Positions 44,752 to 53,141 of a stretch of DNA of 64,000 nucleotides are shown one piece after another (the stretch's first letter is position 1; every line of letters begins with the position of its first letter). Under the pieces are notes generated by a model. That model was not told where the DNA came from and did not search any database. It saw only the letters and a program-made list of their open reading frames with translations. The DNA lies in assembly GCA_947454105.1 (NCBI GenBank), contig CANGIP010000007.1, positions 59,663 through 123,662 on the forward strand, written 5' to 3'. The DNA is from Actinomycetota bacterium. Lineage in GTDB: Bacteria; Actinomycetota; Acidimicrobiia; Acidimicrobiales; Ilumatobacteraceae. The translations under genes were made by a program, and so were the position numbers.

Positions 44752-45114
44752 ATGAAATCAAAAGTTGTTTTGTGGTCTGCAGTCGCTGATGTGCTCTGCA
44801 TTGTGATCTTCGTGGCCATCGGTCGCAAAAATCACGATGAGGGCGAAGCAGCTTCAGGAATCTTCCATGTCGCTGCACCGTTCTTGATTGCTACAGTCGC
44901 TGGCTGGATTGCATCGCAGGCATGGAAAAAGCCGATTGAACTTCGTACTGGCGCGATCGTCTGGCTTACCACGATCGTTCTTGGAATGGTCTTGCGCCAC
45001 TTCGTTTTCGACGACGGAACAGCGACGGCATTCATCATTGTGGCGACAGTGTTCTTGTGCGCCTTCTTAAACGGCTGGCGAGCAATCGCCCGCAAACGCC
45101 TCAGTTCCCACTGA
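44752..45114 (+). CDS. DUF3054 membrane protein
   Basis: 120 residues, four membrane helices. The N-terminus VLWSAVADVLCIVIFVAIGR with a conserved Asp, and PIELRTGAIVWLTTIVLGMV then LRHFVFDDGTATAFIIVATV, match the DUF3054 family of small actinobacterial membrane proteins with no known role. It follows the molybdoenzyme by 4 nt. Confidence 0.8.
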   Translation: MKSKVVLWSAVADVLCIVIFVAIGRKNHDEGEAASGIFHVAAPFLIATVAGWIASQAWKKPIELRTGAIVWLTTIVLGMVLRHFVFDDGTATAFIIVATVFLCAFLNGWRAIARKRLSSH

Positions 45115-45131
45115 CCTCGGCGGCATTAACT

Positions 45132-45184
45132 CGCCACTTTGGAATATGGTTGCCGCGTAGCGGTAACCATATTCCAAAGTGGCG
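45132..45184. terminator. Bidirectional hairpin between DUF3054 and ilvD (repeat copy B)
   Basis: Arms CGCCACTTTGGAATATGGTT and AACCATATTCCAAAGTGGCG are exactly complementary over 20 bp, with an inner GCCGC/GCGGT pairing. It separates convergent genes, as does copy A (35161-35220), with which it shares CCACTTTGGAATATG. Confidence 0.85.
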
Positions 45185-45187
45185 GAA

Positions 45188-46924
45188 TTAGATCAAGTTG
45201 GTGATGGCGCCCTTTTCGGCACCTTGGGCCAACTTGGCGTACTTGCCCAACACGCCACTCGTGTAACGCGGCGGGTTCGGCTTCCAACCTTCACGACGCT
45301 TAGCCAATTCGGCTTCATCAACCAACAAGTCCAGTCCAAAGTTGGCAACATCAATCTTGATCTTGTCGCCATCACGCACGAATGCAATTGGTCCACCGTC
45401 AACTGCTTCAGGCGCAACGTGACCAATACAGAAGCCCCATGTGCCACCACTGAATCGACCGTCAGTGATGAGCGCACAGTCGTATCCACGACCTGCACCC
45501 TTCATCGCACCGGTGATCGCCAACATTTCGCGCATTCCTGGTCCGCCCTTCGGACCTTCGTAGCGAATCACCAACACGGTGTTGGGCTTAATCTCGCCAG
45601 CCATGATTGCGGCCATCGCGCCATCTTCACCGTCGAACACGCGCGCTGTTCCTTCAAACAAACGTTGTTCGGGCGTCAGGCCAGCGACCTTCACGACGCT
45701 TCCCTTAGGAGCAAGTGATCCAGTCAAAATCAGCAAGCCACCCTCAACGTTGATGGGTGCACTCAAGGGGTGCACCACTACTCCATCGGGATCTGGCGGA
45801 TTGATCTCGGCCAAGTTTTCGGCCATGGTTTTGCCTGTCACTGTCATGACATCACCGTGCAATAAACCAGCATCCAACAACATCTTCAGCACCACCGGAA
45901 CTCCACCGATACGGTCGAGATCGGTCATATGGAATTTTCCACCCGGCTTCATATCGGCGATGTGCGGAACTTTCGCGGCAATGCGGTTGAAGTCTTCGAG
46001 ATTGAGTTCAACTCCTGCTTCATTAGCAATCGCCAACAAGTGCAACACTGCGTTTGTACTTCCACCCAAAGCATTCGCAAGTGCGATCGCATTTTCAAAT
46101 GCCTTCTTGGTGAGAATATCGCTCGGACGAATTCCGAGTCGCAACATATTCACGACAGCTTCTCCAGCAAGACGGGCATCGACTTCACGACGGGAGTCAA
46201 TTGCGGGCGCTGAAGCCGAACCCGGCAACGACAAACCGAGTGCCTCACCAATTGACGACATCGTGTTCGCGGTGAACATTCCACCACATGCACCTTCTCC
46301 GGGGCATGCATTTCGTTCGATATCACCCAGTTCTTCTTCGGTAATCGTTCCGGCAGCACAGGCTCCAATCGCTTCAAATACTGAAGTGATGTCGAGAGCT
46401 TTACCATCGAGATACCCCGGCAAAGTTGAACCGTTGTATACGAACACCGCTGGCAAATTCAGGCGAGCAATTGCCATCATCATTCCGGGCATGCTCTTGT
46501 CGCATCCACCCGTTGCCACGAGTCCGTCGAGACGCTCACCATGCATCACGGTCTCAACCGAGTCGGCGATCACTTCACGGCTCACCAATGAAGCGCGCAT
46601 ACCTTCGTGACCCATCGAAATTCCGTCGCTGACCGTGATTGTTCCGAATTCAAGAGCAACACCGCCAGCGGCACGAACGCCCTCTTTGGCGGCAGCTGTC
46701 AAACGACGAATCGACATATTGCATGGTGTGATTTCATTCCACGAAGAAGCAATTCCAACTTGGGGCTTTTCCCAATCTGCATCGGTCAATCCAACTGCAC
46801 GCAACATCGCGCGGGAAGCAGCCTTTTGGATCCCGTCAGTGACGTCTCGACTGCGGGGCTTGATATCAACAGTCGTTTCCGACATTTTTTCAGACTTATT
46901 TCCTGAAGAATTCGCTTGAGCCAT
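45188..46924 (-). CDS. ilvD: Dihydroxy-acid dehydratase
   Basis: 578 residues. Third common step of branched-chain synthesis. Cluster and metal ligands appear in [14 protein letters not shown] and [25 protein letters not shown] near the N-terminus holds a further Cys. Other motifs: [40 protein letters not shown]. The frame opens at 46960; a TACGGT box 6 nt before ATG 46924 supports the shorter start. It is not in the ilvBNC operon and has no attenuator of its own. Confidence 0.95.
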   Translation of the reverse strand: MAQANSSGNKSEKMSETTVDIKPRSRDVTDGIQKAASRAMLRAVGLTDADWEKPQVGIASSWNEITPCNMSIRRLTAAAKEGVRAAGGVALEFGTITVSDGISMGHEGMRASLVSREVIADSVETVMHGERLDGLVATGGCDKSMPGMMMAIARLNLPAVFVYNGSTLPGYLDGKALDITSVFEAIGACAAGTITEEELGDIERNACPGEGACGGMFTANTMSSIGEALGLSLPGSASAPAIDSRREVDARLAGEAVVNMLRLGIRPSDILTKKAFENAIALANALGGSTNAVLHLLAIANEAGVELNLEDFNRIAAKVPHIADMKPGGKFHMTDLDRIGGVPVVLKMLLDAGLLHGDVMTVTGKTMAENLAEINPPDPDGVVVHPLSAPINVEGGLLILTGSLAPKGSVVKVAGLTPEQRLFEGTARVFDGEDGAMAAIMAGEIKPNTVLVIRYEGPKGGPGMREMLAITGAMKGAGRGYDCALITDGRFSGGTWGFCIGHVAPEAVDGGPIAFVRDGDKIKIDVANFGLDLLVDEAELAKRREGWKPNPPRYTSGVLGKYAKLAQGAEKGAITNLI

Positions 46925-46930
46925 ATCTCC

Positions 46931-46936
46931 ACCGTA
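46931..46936 (-). promoter_or_regulatory. -10 box TACGGT of ilvD
   Basis: TACGGT, 6 nt, ATG at 46924 on the minus strand. Confidence 0.5.
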
Positions 46937-46989
46937 GCCGTGGCGACCCCGTAGGGACACGCCGATTGAATGTCGAATTCAACAACGAG

Positions 46990-47802
46990 TTAAGCGTTCA
47001 CCTTTTTGCGTGGCCCACGAACGAACATCAGCAAAATTGGGATGAGGTAGGCAATGTACGCGATCACTCGGATCTTCTCGGCATCACTTGACCAACCAAA
47101 CAGACCCTTCATGAAGTCATAGAAGGTTCCCTCCGCCCACGGACCCGACGTCACCGTCCATGCTGGGTCAATGAGCCAACCACTTTCGAAACCGAATAGT
47201 TCTCTGAATTCATGGAATGCTTTGCCAACAAGACCTGCGGCGAAGAAGATCAACATCACTCCGGTCACCAAAAAGAACGAACGCAAATTCAGGCGATTGC
47301 CACCCTTGTACACCAGGTAACCGAGCACTGCCGAAATCGCGATGCCGATCAAACCACCAATGACGACTTTTGCGCCCGAAGCGCTACTGGTTTCTGCGCC
47401 GAGCAAAAACAACGCAGTTTCGAGTCCTTCGCGGAAAACTGCAACAAAAGCAATTGCTGCTAATGCTTTAGCGCCAGTTGCTTGATCGACTTGTGAACGC
47501 AATTCGGCACCGAGGTTGCGGGCATTTTCACGCATCCAGAAAATCATCCAGGTCAAAACACTGGCCGCGGCAACAGCAATGATTCCTTCAGTTGCTTGCT
47601 CGACCTTGCCATTCAGACCACCGACCGCCAGATGGATCGAAATTCCGAAAACAAAACACAATGCGAGGGCGGCGAAAGCACCCTTCCACATGGACGGCAA
47701 GTCGGACGAACGTCCGCTCTTCACCAAATAGCCGGCCAAAATTGCGAGCACGAGGGCTATTTCAAGGCCTTCGCGCAGTGTGATGAGGAATGAGGCACCC
47801 AT
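46990..47802 (-). CDS. efeU: FTR1-family iron permease (EfeU-like)
   Basis: 270 residues with about seven membrane helices. Two REGLE motifs, LREGLEIALVLAIL (residue 9 on) and VFREGLETALFLLG (about 122), bind iron in FTR1/EfeU permeases. It imports iron across the cytoplasmic membrane. No efeO or efeB lies nearby. A DtxR/IdeR-like palindrome overlaps its promoter, so it is probably repressed by iron. The ATG at 47802 follows a TAACAT -10 box by 7 nt. Confidence 0.9.
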   Translation of the reverse strand: MGASFLITLREGLEIALVLAILAGYLVKSGRSSDLPSMWKGAFAALALCFVFGISIHLAVGGLNGKVEQATEGIIAVAAASVLTWMIFWMRENARNLGAELRSQVDQATGAKALAAIAFVAVFREGLETALFLLGAETSSASGAKVVIGGLIGIAISAVLGYLVYKGGNRLNLRSFFLVTGVMLIFFAAGLVGKAFHEFRELFGFESGWLIDPAWTVTSGPWAEGTFYDFMKGLFGWSSDAEKIRVIAYIAYLIPILLMFVRGPRKKVNA

Positions 47803-47809
47803 GAGTCAA

Positions 47810-47815
47810 ATGTTA
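47810..47815 (-). promoter_or_regulatory. -10 box TAACAT of efeU
   Basis: TAACAT, 7 nt, ATG at 47802. It lies within the DtxR/IdeR-like palindrome, a natural repressor arrangement. Confidence 0.45.
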
Positions 47816-47829
47816 GCCATGCCTAACAA
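47811..47829. promoter_or_regulatory. DtxR/IdeR-like iron box
   Basis: Minus-strand sequence TTGTTAGGCATGGCTAACA has TGTTAG/CTAACA arms and resembles the IdeR consensus TTAGGTTAGSCTAACCTAA in its TTAGG and GGCTAAC parts. It covers the efeU -10 box. Confidence 0.65.
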
Positions 47830-47835
47830 CCAATT

Positions 47836-47852
47836 GCAAGGTATGCCTAACA
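47836..47852. promoter_or_regulatory. Second, weaker DtxR/IdeR-like site
   Basis: GCAAGGTATGCCTAACA (plus strand) reads TTAGGCATACCTTGC on the minus strand: a half-good palindrome about one turn upstream of the first box, suggesting tandem binding. Confidence 0.45.
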
Positions 47853-47863
47853 TTTTGAAAGAT

Positions 47864-49135
47864 TTATTTGCGGCCAAATCCAAACAGGTGTTGGCCGACC
47901 TTGCGCATCTGAATTTCTTCGGCACCCTCGGTGATTCGGTAGCGGCGGTGGTGTCGATAGATGTGCTCAAAAGGCATGTGCCGGCTGTAGCCGACTCCCC
48001 CGCATGTCTGCATTGCTCGATCGGCAGCGTCGCAGACCAAGCGATTAGCCCGATAATTACACATCGCCACCAAGTGAGTGAACTCCATAAAACCTTCAAC
48101 ATCGGGACGATCGCTCTTCACCGAATTGTCCATGAGCGATGCGGTGTAGCGAATGAGCTGACGCAACATGGCGGCTTCAGTGTGTAACTCAATCAGCGGG
48201 AATTGGATTCCTTGATTGCTCGATAATTTCTTCCCCCACGTCACTCGTGAGTTGGCGTAAGCCACCGCTTCATTGATGCAGTACTGCGCAGCACCAAGCG
48301 ACGACGCTGCTTGACGAATGCGATTTTCGTGCACGAAATGTTGCGCGAGATCGAGACCGTGATCGAGTCGACCAAATAACGCATTGCTGGAAACACGAAC
48401 ATCTTTCATCGACACTTCGGCGTGATCGGTTGGCATGTTGAATGTCCACCAGAAGAAATCGACATTAAAGCCAGGCAAATCAGTCGGAACCAAGAAGGCT
48501 GAAATTCCAACGGGGCTACCAGCATCGCCTGAAGTACGCGCGAAAATGATGTCGTGAGTGGCGTGGTGTAAACCACTATTCCAGCGCTTCATTCCGTTGA
48601 TGACCCATTCATCACCATCGCGAACCGCAGTCGTCTCCAGGTATGTCGCATCGCTTCCATGATTTGGTTCGGTCAAACCAAAAGCTAAACGCTTCGTTCC
48701 ATCAAGAAATCCGGGCATCCATTCCTTTTTTTGCTCTTCGGTTCCGAAGTCACGCATCATCAACACTGTTGGGAAGTTGCCAACAACCGATGATTCATTT
48801 TGCAAATCGTTGAAAAGACCAAGGCCCTTTGATGCGAGGTGCTCGCGAATAATTGCCATCTCTAAATTGCTTGCGCTGCGGCCACCAAATTCGGGCGGCA
48901 AAGCAAGTCGCAACCAGCCAGCGGCGTCAGCTCGACGACGCATTTCACGCAACAGGTTTTCCCAGTCCGCTCGCGGTACCCCATCGTTCTCATAATCGGT
49001 TCGTGCCCACTCACGACGGTGGTCAAAGAAACGTTCGTTGTCATCTTGCGCCTGCAAAGGCTTGATCTCGCGTTCGATGAACGCGTCGAGGTCACGCAAG
49101 GTCTGTTGGATCGATTCGGGAATGCTGAAGTCCAT
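47864..49135 (-). CDS. Acyl-CoA dehydrogenase (copy 1)
   Basis: 423 residues. FAD/acyl-CoA signatures LAFGLTEPNHGSDATYLETT and GDEWVINGMKRWNSGLHHAT; the C-terminal part has QTCGGVGYSRHMPFEHIYRH. It oxidises a CoA ester with FAD; chain type unknown. The catalytic base normally near the C-terminus is not assigned by eye. Divergent from a second acyl-CoA dehydrogenase across a palindrome at 49195. A TACGGT box lies 6 nt before the ATG. Confidence 0.88.
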   Translation of the reverse strand: MDFSIPESIQQTLRDLDAFIEREIKPLQAQDDNERFFDHRREWARTDYENDGVPRADWENLLREMRRRADAAGWLRLALPPEFGGRSASNLEMAIIREHLASKGLGLFNDLQNESSVVGNFPTVLMMRDFGTEEQKKEWMPGFLDGTKRLAFGLTEPNHGSDATYLETTAVRDGDEWVINGMKRWNSGLHHATHDIIFARTSGDAGSPVGISAFLVPTDLPGFNVDFFWWTFNMPTDHAEVSMKDVRVSSNALFGRLDHGLDLAQHFVHENRIRQAASSLGAAQYCINEAVAYANSRVTWGKKLSSNQGIQFPLIELHTEAAMLRQLIRYTASLMDNSVKSDRPDVEGFMEFTHLVAMCNYRANRLVCDAADRAMQTCGGVGYSRHMPFEHIYRHHRRYRITEGAEEIQMRKVGQHLFGFGRK

Positions 49136-49141
49136 GAACTG

Positions 49142-49147
49142 ACCGTA
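49142..49147 (-). promoter_or_regulatory. -10 box TACGGT of the acyl-CoA dehydrogenase at 47864
   Basis: TACGGT, 6 nt, ATG at 49135 on the minus strand. Confidence 0.5.
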
Positions 49148-49194
49148 ATCCCCACGGTCTTCGCCTCTGCACCCCGACGAGATCAGGGGTAAAC

Positions 49195-49215
49195 TTTCTG
49201 ACGGTTCGTCAGAAA
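49195..49215. promoter_or_regulatory. Palindromic operator between divergent acyl-CoA dehydrogenases
   Basis: TTTCTGACG-GTT-CGTCAGAAA is a perfect 9-bp inverted repeat, the size of a TetR-family operator, 31 bp before the plus-strand ATG. Its centre lies between the two divergent promoters. The regulator is not in the window. Confidence 0.6.
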
Positions 49216-49245
49216 CCTACGAACAGACCTCACCATGACCTCACC

Positions 49246-50415
49246 ATGACCGCCCTCGCCGCTCTCCCCCAAGACCCCGTTCAATTTCGTGAATTGGTCC
49301 GAACCTGGTTGCACGACAATGTGGTTGGCGACTTTGCAACTCTGCGTGGACGTGGTGGTCCCGGCGACGAAGACATCGGCTTTGATATCCGCGTCGAATG
49401 GGAAAAGGTTTTAGGTCGCGCTGGCTGGATCGGTCTTGGTTGGCCGACCGAATACGGCGGCCGCGGCGCCACTGTTGATCAACAAATCATTTGGGCCGAA
49501 GAATACGTACGCGCCGAAGCCCCAGCACGCACCAACCACATGGGCGAAAATCTCCTTGCTCCGACAATCATTGAATACGGAACACGCGAACAATGTGATT
49601 TGTTCTTGCCCGGAATTTTGCGTGGCGAAGAACGCTGGTGCCAGGGATACAGCGAACCGAACGCCGGAAGCGATCTTGCCAATGTGCAAACCAAAGCCCA
49701 CTTAGACGGCGATCAGTGGATCATCAATGGTCAAAAAGTTTGGACCTCGCTTGCGCACGTCAGTCATTGGTGTTTTGTTGTTGCTCGCACCGAGCCTGGT
49801 TCGCAACGTCATGCTGGCCTCACCTTCTTGCTGGTTCCCATGAATCAACCAGGTGTTGAGGTTCGACCAATCTTGCAACTCACTAAAGGCGGCGAGTTCA
49901 ACGAAACTTTCTTCACCGATGCCGCGACTCCTTCAAACATGGTTGTCGGTACTCCCGGCAATGGCTGGGGCGTGGCGATGGCATTGCTTGGTTATGAGCG
50001 CGGCATCTCGACGCTGGCCCAACAGGTTGGCTTCGAACGAGAACTTGACGCCACGGTCCAGCTCGCTCGCGACTTTGGCAAGATCGACGATCCGAGCATT
50101 CGCCAAAAACTTGCCAAGGCTCACACCGGGCTGCGGCTTTTGAAACTCAATGCTTTACGCAGCATGTCGGCGAAAGGTGTTCCCGGACCCGAAGCAAGTA
50201 TCTCGAAGCTGTTTTGGGGTACCTGGCACCGCGATCTTGGTGAATTGATGATTGACATCATGGGCCCTGCCGGCTTGATCGCCGAAGGATTTCCCTACGA
50301 ATTGACTCTCGAACAGAAACTGTTCCTGTTCACACGGTCTGACACCATCTACGGTGGTTCAAACGAAATTCAACGCAACGTTTTGGGCGAGCGCGTGCTC
50401 GGTCTTCCGCGCTAA
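49246..50415 (+). CDS. Acyl-CoA dehydrogenase (copy 2, FadE-like)
   Basis: 389 residues. WCQGYSEPNAGSDLANVQTK and GDQWIINGQKVWTSLAHVSH are the FAD and acyl-CoA motifs, with GYERGISTLAQQVGFER and a C-terminal GGSNEIQRNVLGERVLGLPR. It resembles FadE30-type dehydrogenases that work on side-chain or ring fragments of steroids. It is first of a likely operon with an IpdF-like SDR and a crotonase. The start region has an 11-bp tandem duplication (CTCACCATGAC), giving two ATGs in different frames; the second is used. Confidence 0.88.
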   Translation: MTALAALPQDPVQFRELVRTWLHDNVVGDFATLRGRGGPGDEDIGFDIRVEWEKVLGRAGWIGLGWPTEYGGRGATVDQQIIWAEEYVRAEAPARTNHMGENLLAPTIIEYGTREQCDLFLPGILRGEERWCQGYSEPNAGSDLANVQTKAHLDGDQWIINGQKVWTSLAHVSHWCFVVARTEPGSQRHAGLTFLLVPMNQPGVEVRPILQLTKGGEFNETFFTDAATPSNMVVGTPGNGWGVAMALLGYERGISTLAQQVGFERELDATVQLARDFGKIDDPSIRQKLAKAHTGLRLLKLNALRSMSAKGVPGPEASISKLFWGTWHRDLGELMIDIMGPAGLIAEGFPYELTLEQKLFLFTRSDTIYGGSNEIQRNVLGERVLGLPR

Positions 50416-50450
50416 GACCTAAAACAATCATTCAGACAGAGGGACAGAAC

Positions 50451-51224
50451 ATGCCAGATATCAGCACCAAGAATCCGCAATACGTTCCAGGCCACGGACT
50501 TCTTGCTGGCAAAGGCGTTCTCATTACGGCTGCCGCCGGAAGCGGAATTGGTTCATCAACGGCGCGCAAATGCATTGAAGAAGGTGCCCGCGTCGTCATC
50601 TCTGACAAACACGAACGTCGATTGGCCGAGACTGCTGCCGAACTTGGTGTCGTTGGCATTCCTTGCGATGTCACTAACGAAGAGAGTGTTCAGAATCTCA
50701 TTGCACAAGCAGCAAAAGAACTCGGCGCGATCGACGTTCTGGTGAATAATGCTGGTCTTGGTGGCACTGCTCAGTTACACGAAATGACCGACGAACAATG
50801 GTCGGTGGTTCTTGATGTCACATTGAACGGAACAATGCGTTGCACTCGTGCTGCTTTGAACCATATGTATCCCCGTGGCACTGGCGTCATTGTCAATAAC
50901 GCCAGCGTTCTTGGCTGGCGAGCGCAAGAAGGACAGGCTCACTACGCCGCAGCCAAAGCTGGAGTCATGGCATTAACACGATGCGCAGCAATTGAAGCGG
51001 GGCCTCGAGGCGTGCGAATCAATGCCGTCTCACCAAGTATCGCGATGCATGCGAACTTGGCAAAAGTCACGAGCGATGAATTGTTAGCCGAACTCACTCA
51101 ACGCGAAGCATTCGGTCGTTTTGCCGAACCATGGGAAATTGCCAATGTCATTGTGTTTCTCGCAAGTGATTATTCGAGCTACATGACCGGTGAAGTTCTC
51201 TCGGTGAGCAGCCAACGCGCATGA
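50451..51224 (+). CDS. SDR reductase resembling IpdF
   Basis: 257 residues. GHGLLAGKGVLITAAAGSGI then GSSTARKCIEEGARVVISDK; NNASVLGWRAQEGQAHYAAA holds the catalytic Ser/Tyr/Lys, and SPSIAMH and SSYMTGEVLSVS follow. These segments closely recall mycobacterial IpdF (Rv3559c), a dehydrogenase of the HIP branch of steroid catabolism. The match is from memory and the substrate here is not shown. It overlaps the crotonase gene by 4 bp (ATGA). Confidence 0.82.
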   Translation: MPDISTKNPQYVPGHGLLAGKGVLITAAAGSGIGSSTARKCIEEGARVVISDKHERRLAETAAELGVVGIPCDVTNEESVQNLIAQAAKELGAIDVLVNNAGLGGTAQLHEMTDEQWSVVLDVTLNGTMRCTRAALNHMYPRGTGVIVNNASVLGWRAQEGQAHYAAAKAGVMALTRCAAIEAGPRGVRINAVSPSIAMHANLAKVTSDELLAELTQREAFGRFAEPWEIANVIVFLASDYSSYMTGEVLSVSSQRA

Positions 51225-51958
51225 GTGTCGAGATTGAAATCAGTGATGGCGTTGCCGTCATCACGATGAATCGACCCGAACGTAAGAATGCATTCACGCG
51301 CGAGCAATACGAATTGTTGGCGAATGCCTTGAACGCCGCCGACCAAGATGCCGAGGTACGAGTTGCGGTCCTCACTGGCGCTGGTGCCGCATTTAGTTCG
51401 GGTCAAGACCTCAAAGAAATGATGGAACTTGCATCCGGAGTCGCGAGCGGTGCTCCCACAACTTCGAAAGCCGGCGGATTCACGGTTTTGCTTGATGCAT
51501 TAGAAATTTTCTCCAAGCCTCTCATCGCTGCAGTCAACGGAGTTGCCGTTGGTATCGGCATGACGCTGCTTCCATTCTGCGACATCGTGCTCATTGATGA
51601 GTCTGCCCGCATGCGCGTTCCGTTCAGTGAACTTGGCGTGCCACCGGAAGCTGCGAGCAGTGTTCTGTTCGCCGACCGTATCGGTTGGCAACGTGCTGCC
51701 GAACTATTACTCACAGCCCGATGGGTTGACGCGAGCGAGGCCGTTGAGATTGGACTTGCGCTTCACACGACACCCGCCGGCGAGGCTCTCTCACAGGCTC
51801 GCGAACTCGCGACCACCATTGCCTGCAAGTCGGCTTACTCGACCCGCGTCATCAAGCAACTCATGGTTGCTGGGCGAGGCACACGAACACAAGAGGCTCG
51901 CTCCCGCGAAGAAGCCCTGTTCGCTGACCTATTTCGTTCAGGCGGCTTTGGCGGCTGA
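51221..51958 (+). CDS. Enoyl-CoA hydratase/isomerase (crotonase)
   Basis: 245 residues. Crotonase motifs AVITMNRPERKNAF, LTGAGAAFSSGQDLKEM (oxyanion hole) and KPLIAAVNGVAVGIGMTLLP. The acidic residues typical of hydratases are not obvious at the second site, where PFSELGVPPEAASSV is seen; an isomerase or hydrolase is possible. Co-translated with the upstream SDR; folE begins 22 bp later with its own promoter. Confidence 0.88.
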   Translation: MSVEIEISDGVAVITMNRPERKNAFTREQYELLANALNAADQDAEVRVAVLTGAGAAFSSGQDLKEMMELASGVASGAPTTSKAGGFTVLLDALEIFSKPLIAAVNGVAVGIGMTLLPFCDIVLIDESARMRVPFSELGVPPEAASSVLFADRIGWQRAAELLLTARWVDASEAVEIGLALHTTPAGEALSQARELATTIACKSAYSTRVIKQLMVAGRGTRTQEARSREEALFADLFRSGGFGG

Positions 51959-51967
51959 GCTCGCCGA

Positions 51968-51973
51968 TAGCGT
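51968..51973 (+). promoter_or_regulatory. -10 box TAGCGT of folE
   Basis: TAGCGT, 7 nt, ATG at 51981. Confidence 0.45.
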
Positions 51974-51980
51974 TTGGGCT

Positions 51981-52598
51981 ATGTCTGCCGACAAAACAAT
52001 TGAAGCCGAACCCATGAATCCGGCCCAGCGCACCGTTGATCACGATCGTGCTGAGCGCGCTGTTCGTGAACTTCTTGAAGCAATCGGCGAAGACCCAACT
52101 CGCGATGGATTACTTGACACTCCAGGTCGCGTCGCGCGCATGTGGGCCGAAGTTTTGTCGGGCACGAACAACGACCCTGACCATCACTTGTCAAAAACGT
52201 TTGACATTGAACATGATGAAATGGTGCTCGTTCGTGATATTCCGTTTACATCGGTCTGCGAACACCACATGTTGCCATTCAATGGCATTGCGCACATCGC
52301 TTACTTGCCAGGCTCAACGGGTCGTTTCACTGGTTTGTCAAAGTTGGCCCGTTTAGTCGAGGGTTACTCGCGTCGCTTGCAAGTTCAAGAACGACTCACC
52401 AGCCAAGTTGCCGATGCGATGCAGTCAATGCTCGAACCTGTCGGCGTATTAGTCGTCATCGAAGCCGAACACAGTTGCATGTCGATTCGTGGCGTGCGAA
52501 AGCCCGGCACCAAAACGGTGACTACTGCAGCCCGCGGCATTTATCGCACTGATTCATCGGCTCGTGCTGAAGTCATGGCTTTCATTCAGGGTCGCTGA
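51981..52598 (+). CDS. folE: GTP cyclohydrolase I
   Basis: 205 residues. Opens the GTP ring for folate. FTSVCEHHMLPFNGIAHIAY (Zn and GTP binding, Cys and two His), GLSKLARLVEGYSRRLQVQE, and EHSCMSIRGVRKPGTKTVT match FolE. The frame opens much earlier inside the upstream gene, but MSADKTIEAEPMN at 51981 is the first plausible start and has a TAGCGT box 7 nt before it. With folD, supports folate synthesis in this genome. Confidence 0.95.
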   Translation: MSADKTIEAEPMNPAQRTVDHDRAERAVRELLEAIGEDPTRDGLLDTPGRVARMWAEVLSGTNNDPDHHLSKTFDIEHDEMVLVRDIPFTSVCEHHMLPFNGIAHIAYLPGSTGRFTGLSKLARLVEGYSRRLQVQERLTSQVADAMQSMLEPVGVLVVIEAEHSCMSIRGVRKPGTKTVTTAARGIYRTDSSARAEVMAFIQGR

Positions 52599-52607
52599 TT
52601 TTCTGCG

Positions 52608-53141
52608 ATGGGATTTCCCCACCCGACAATTGATATTCCCGGATCGTGGCCAGAAATTGAACACGAACTGGCGAGTCTTCATTTCAGAGATGACTATTCC
52701 GCACAATTGCTACAAGGATTACATGGTGATCCATCAATAATTTCTGGTCATGTATGCGCGACCACGTGGATCTTTTCACCGACTGCCGATTACACCTTGC
52801 TTGTTCAACACAAGGCGTTGAAGTGGTCAACCCCAGGCGGACATATTGAACGACACGAAACAAGTCGTATCGGTGGATTACGCGAACTCGAAGAAGAAAC
52901 AGGCCTCACTCAATTTGATGTACGAGCAGTTCTTGATGGTCCCGCATTCGTACACATCACCGATCGCGATGGAGACCGACCGCATCGTCACTGGAATATC
53001 GGCTGGTTGTACATCGCAGATATGGATGCACCACTATCAAAGGCCGAAGGTGCACGTTGGTTTGATTGCATACAACTTCCTGAAGGACCAAGCGACCTTC
53101 ACAGTTCAATCGCTCTGTTACGCCCACTCATAGCGCGTTAG
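52608..53141 (+). CDS. NUDIX hydrolase
   Basis: 177 residues. The NUDIX box GHIERHETSRIGGLRELEEE TGL (about residues 81-103) has the G-x5-E-x7-REUxEExGU pattern. The substrate, a nucleoside diphosphate derivative, is unknown. The stop TAG interlocks with the TAA of the convergent amidohydrolase (53138-53141). It follows folE by 9 nt, so it may act on pterin or nucleotide intermediates of folate synthesis (dihydroneopterin triphosphate pyrophosphatase is a known NUDIX role), but this is only suggestive. Confidence 0.85.
   Translation: MGFPHPTIDIPGSWPEIEHELASLHFRDDYSAQLLQGLHGDPSIISGHVCATTWIFSPTADYTLLVQHKALKWSTPGGHIERHETSRIGGLRELEEETGLTQFDVRAVLDGPAFVHITDRDGDRPHRHWNIGWLYIADMDAPLSKAEGARWFDCIQLPEGPSDLHSSIALLRPLIAR

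Noticed and set aside
45579..46610. 343-residue open frame on the plus strand
   Set aside because: Lies wholly opposite ilvD, whose protein is strongly conserved; the translation (Ser/Pro/Ala-rich) has no family features.
51594..51980. Upstream extension of the folE frame
   Set aside because: Inside the crotonase gene; translation is basic and unlike FolE, and the promoter rule gives 51981.
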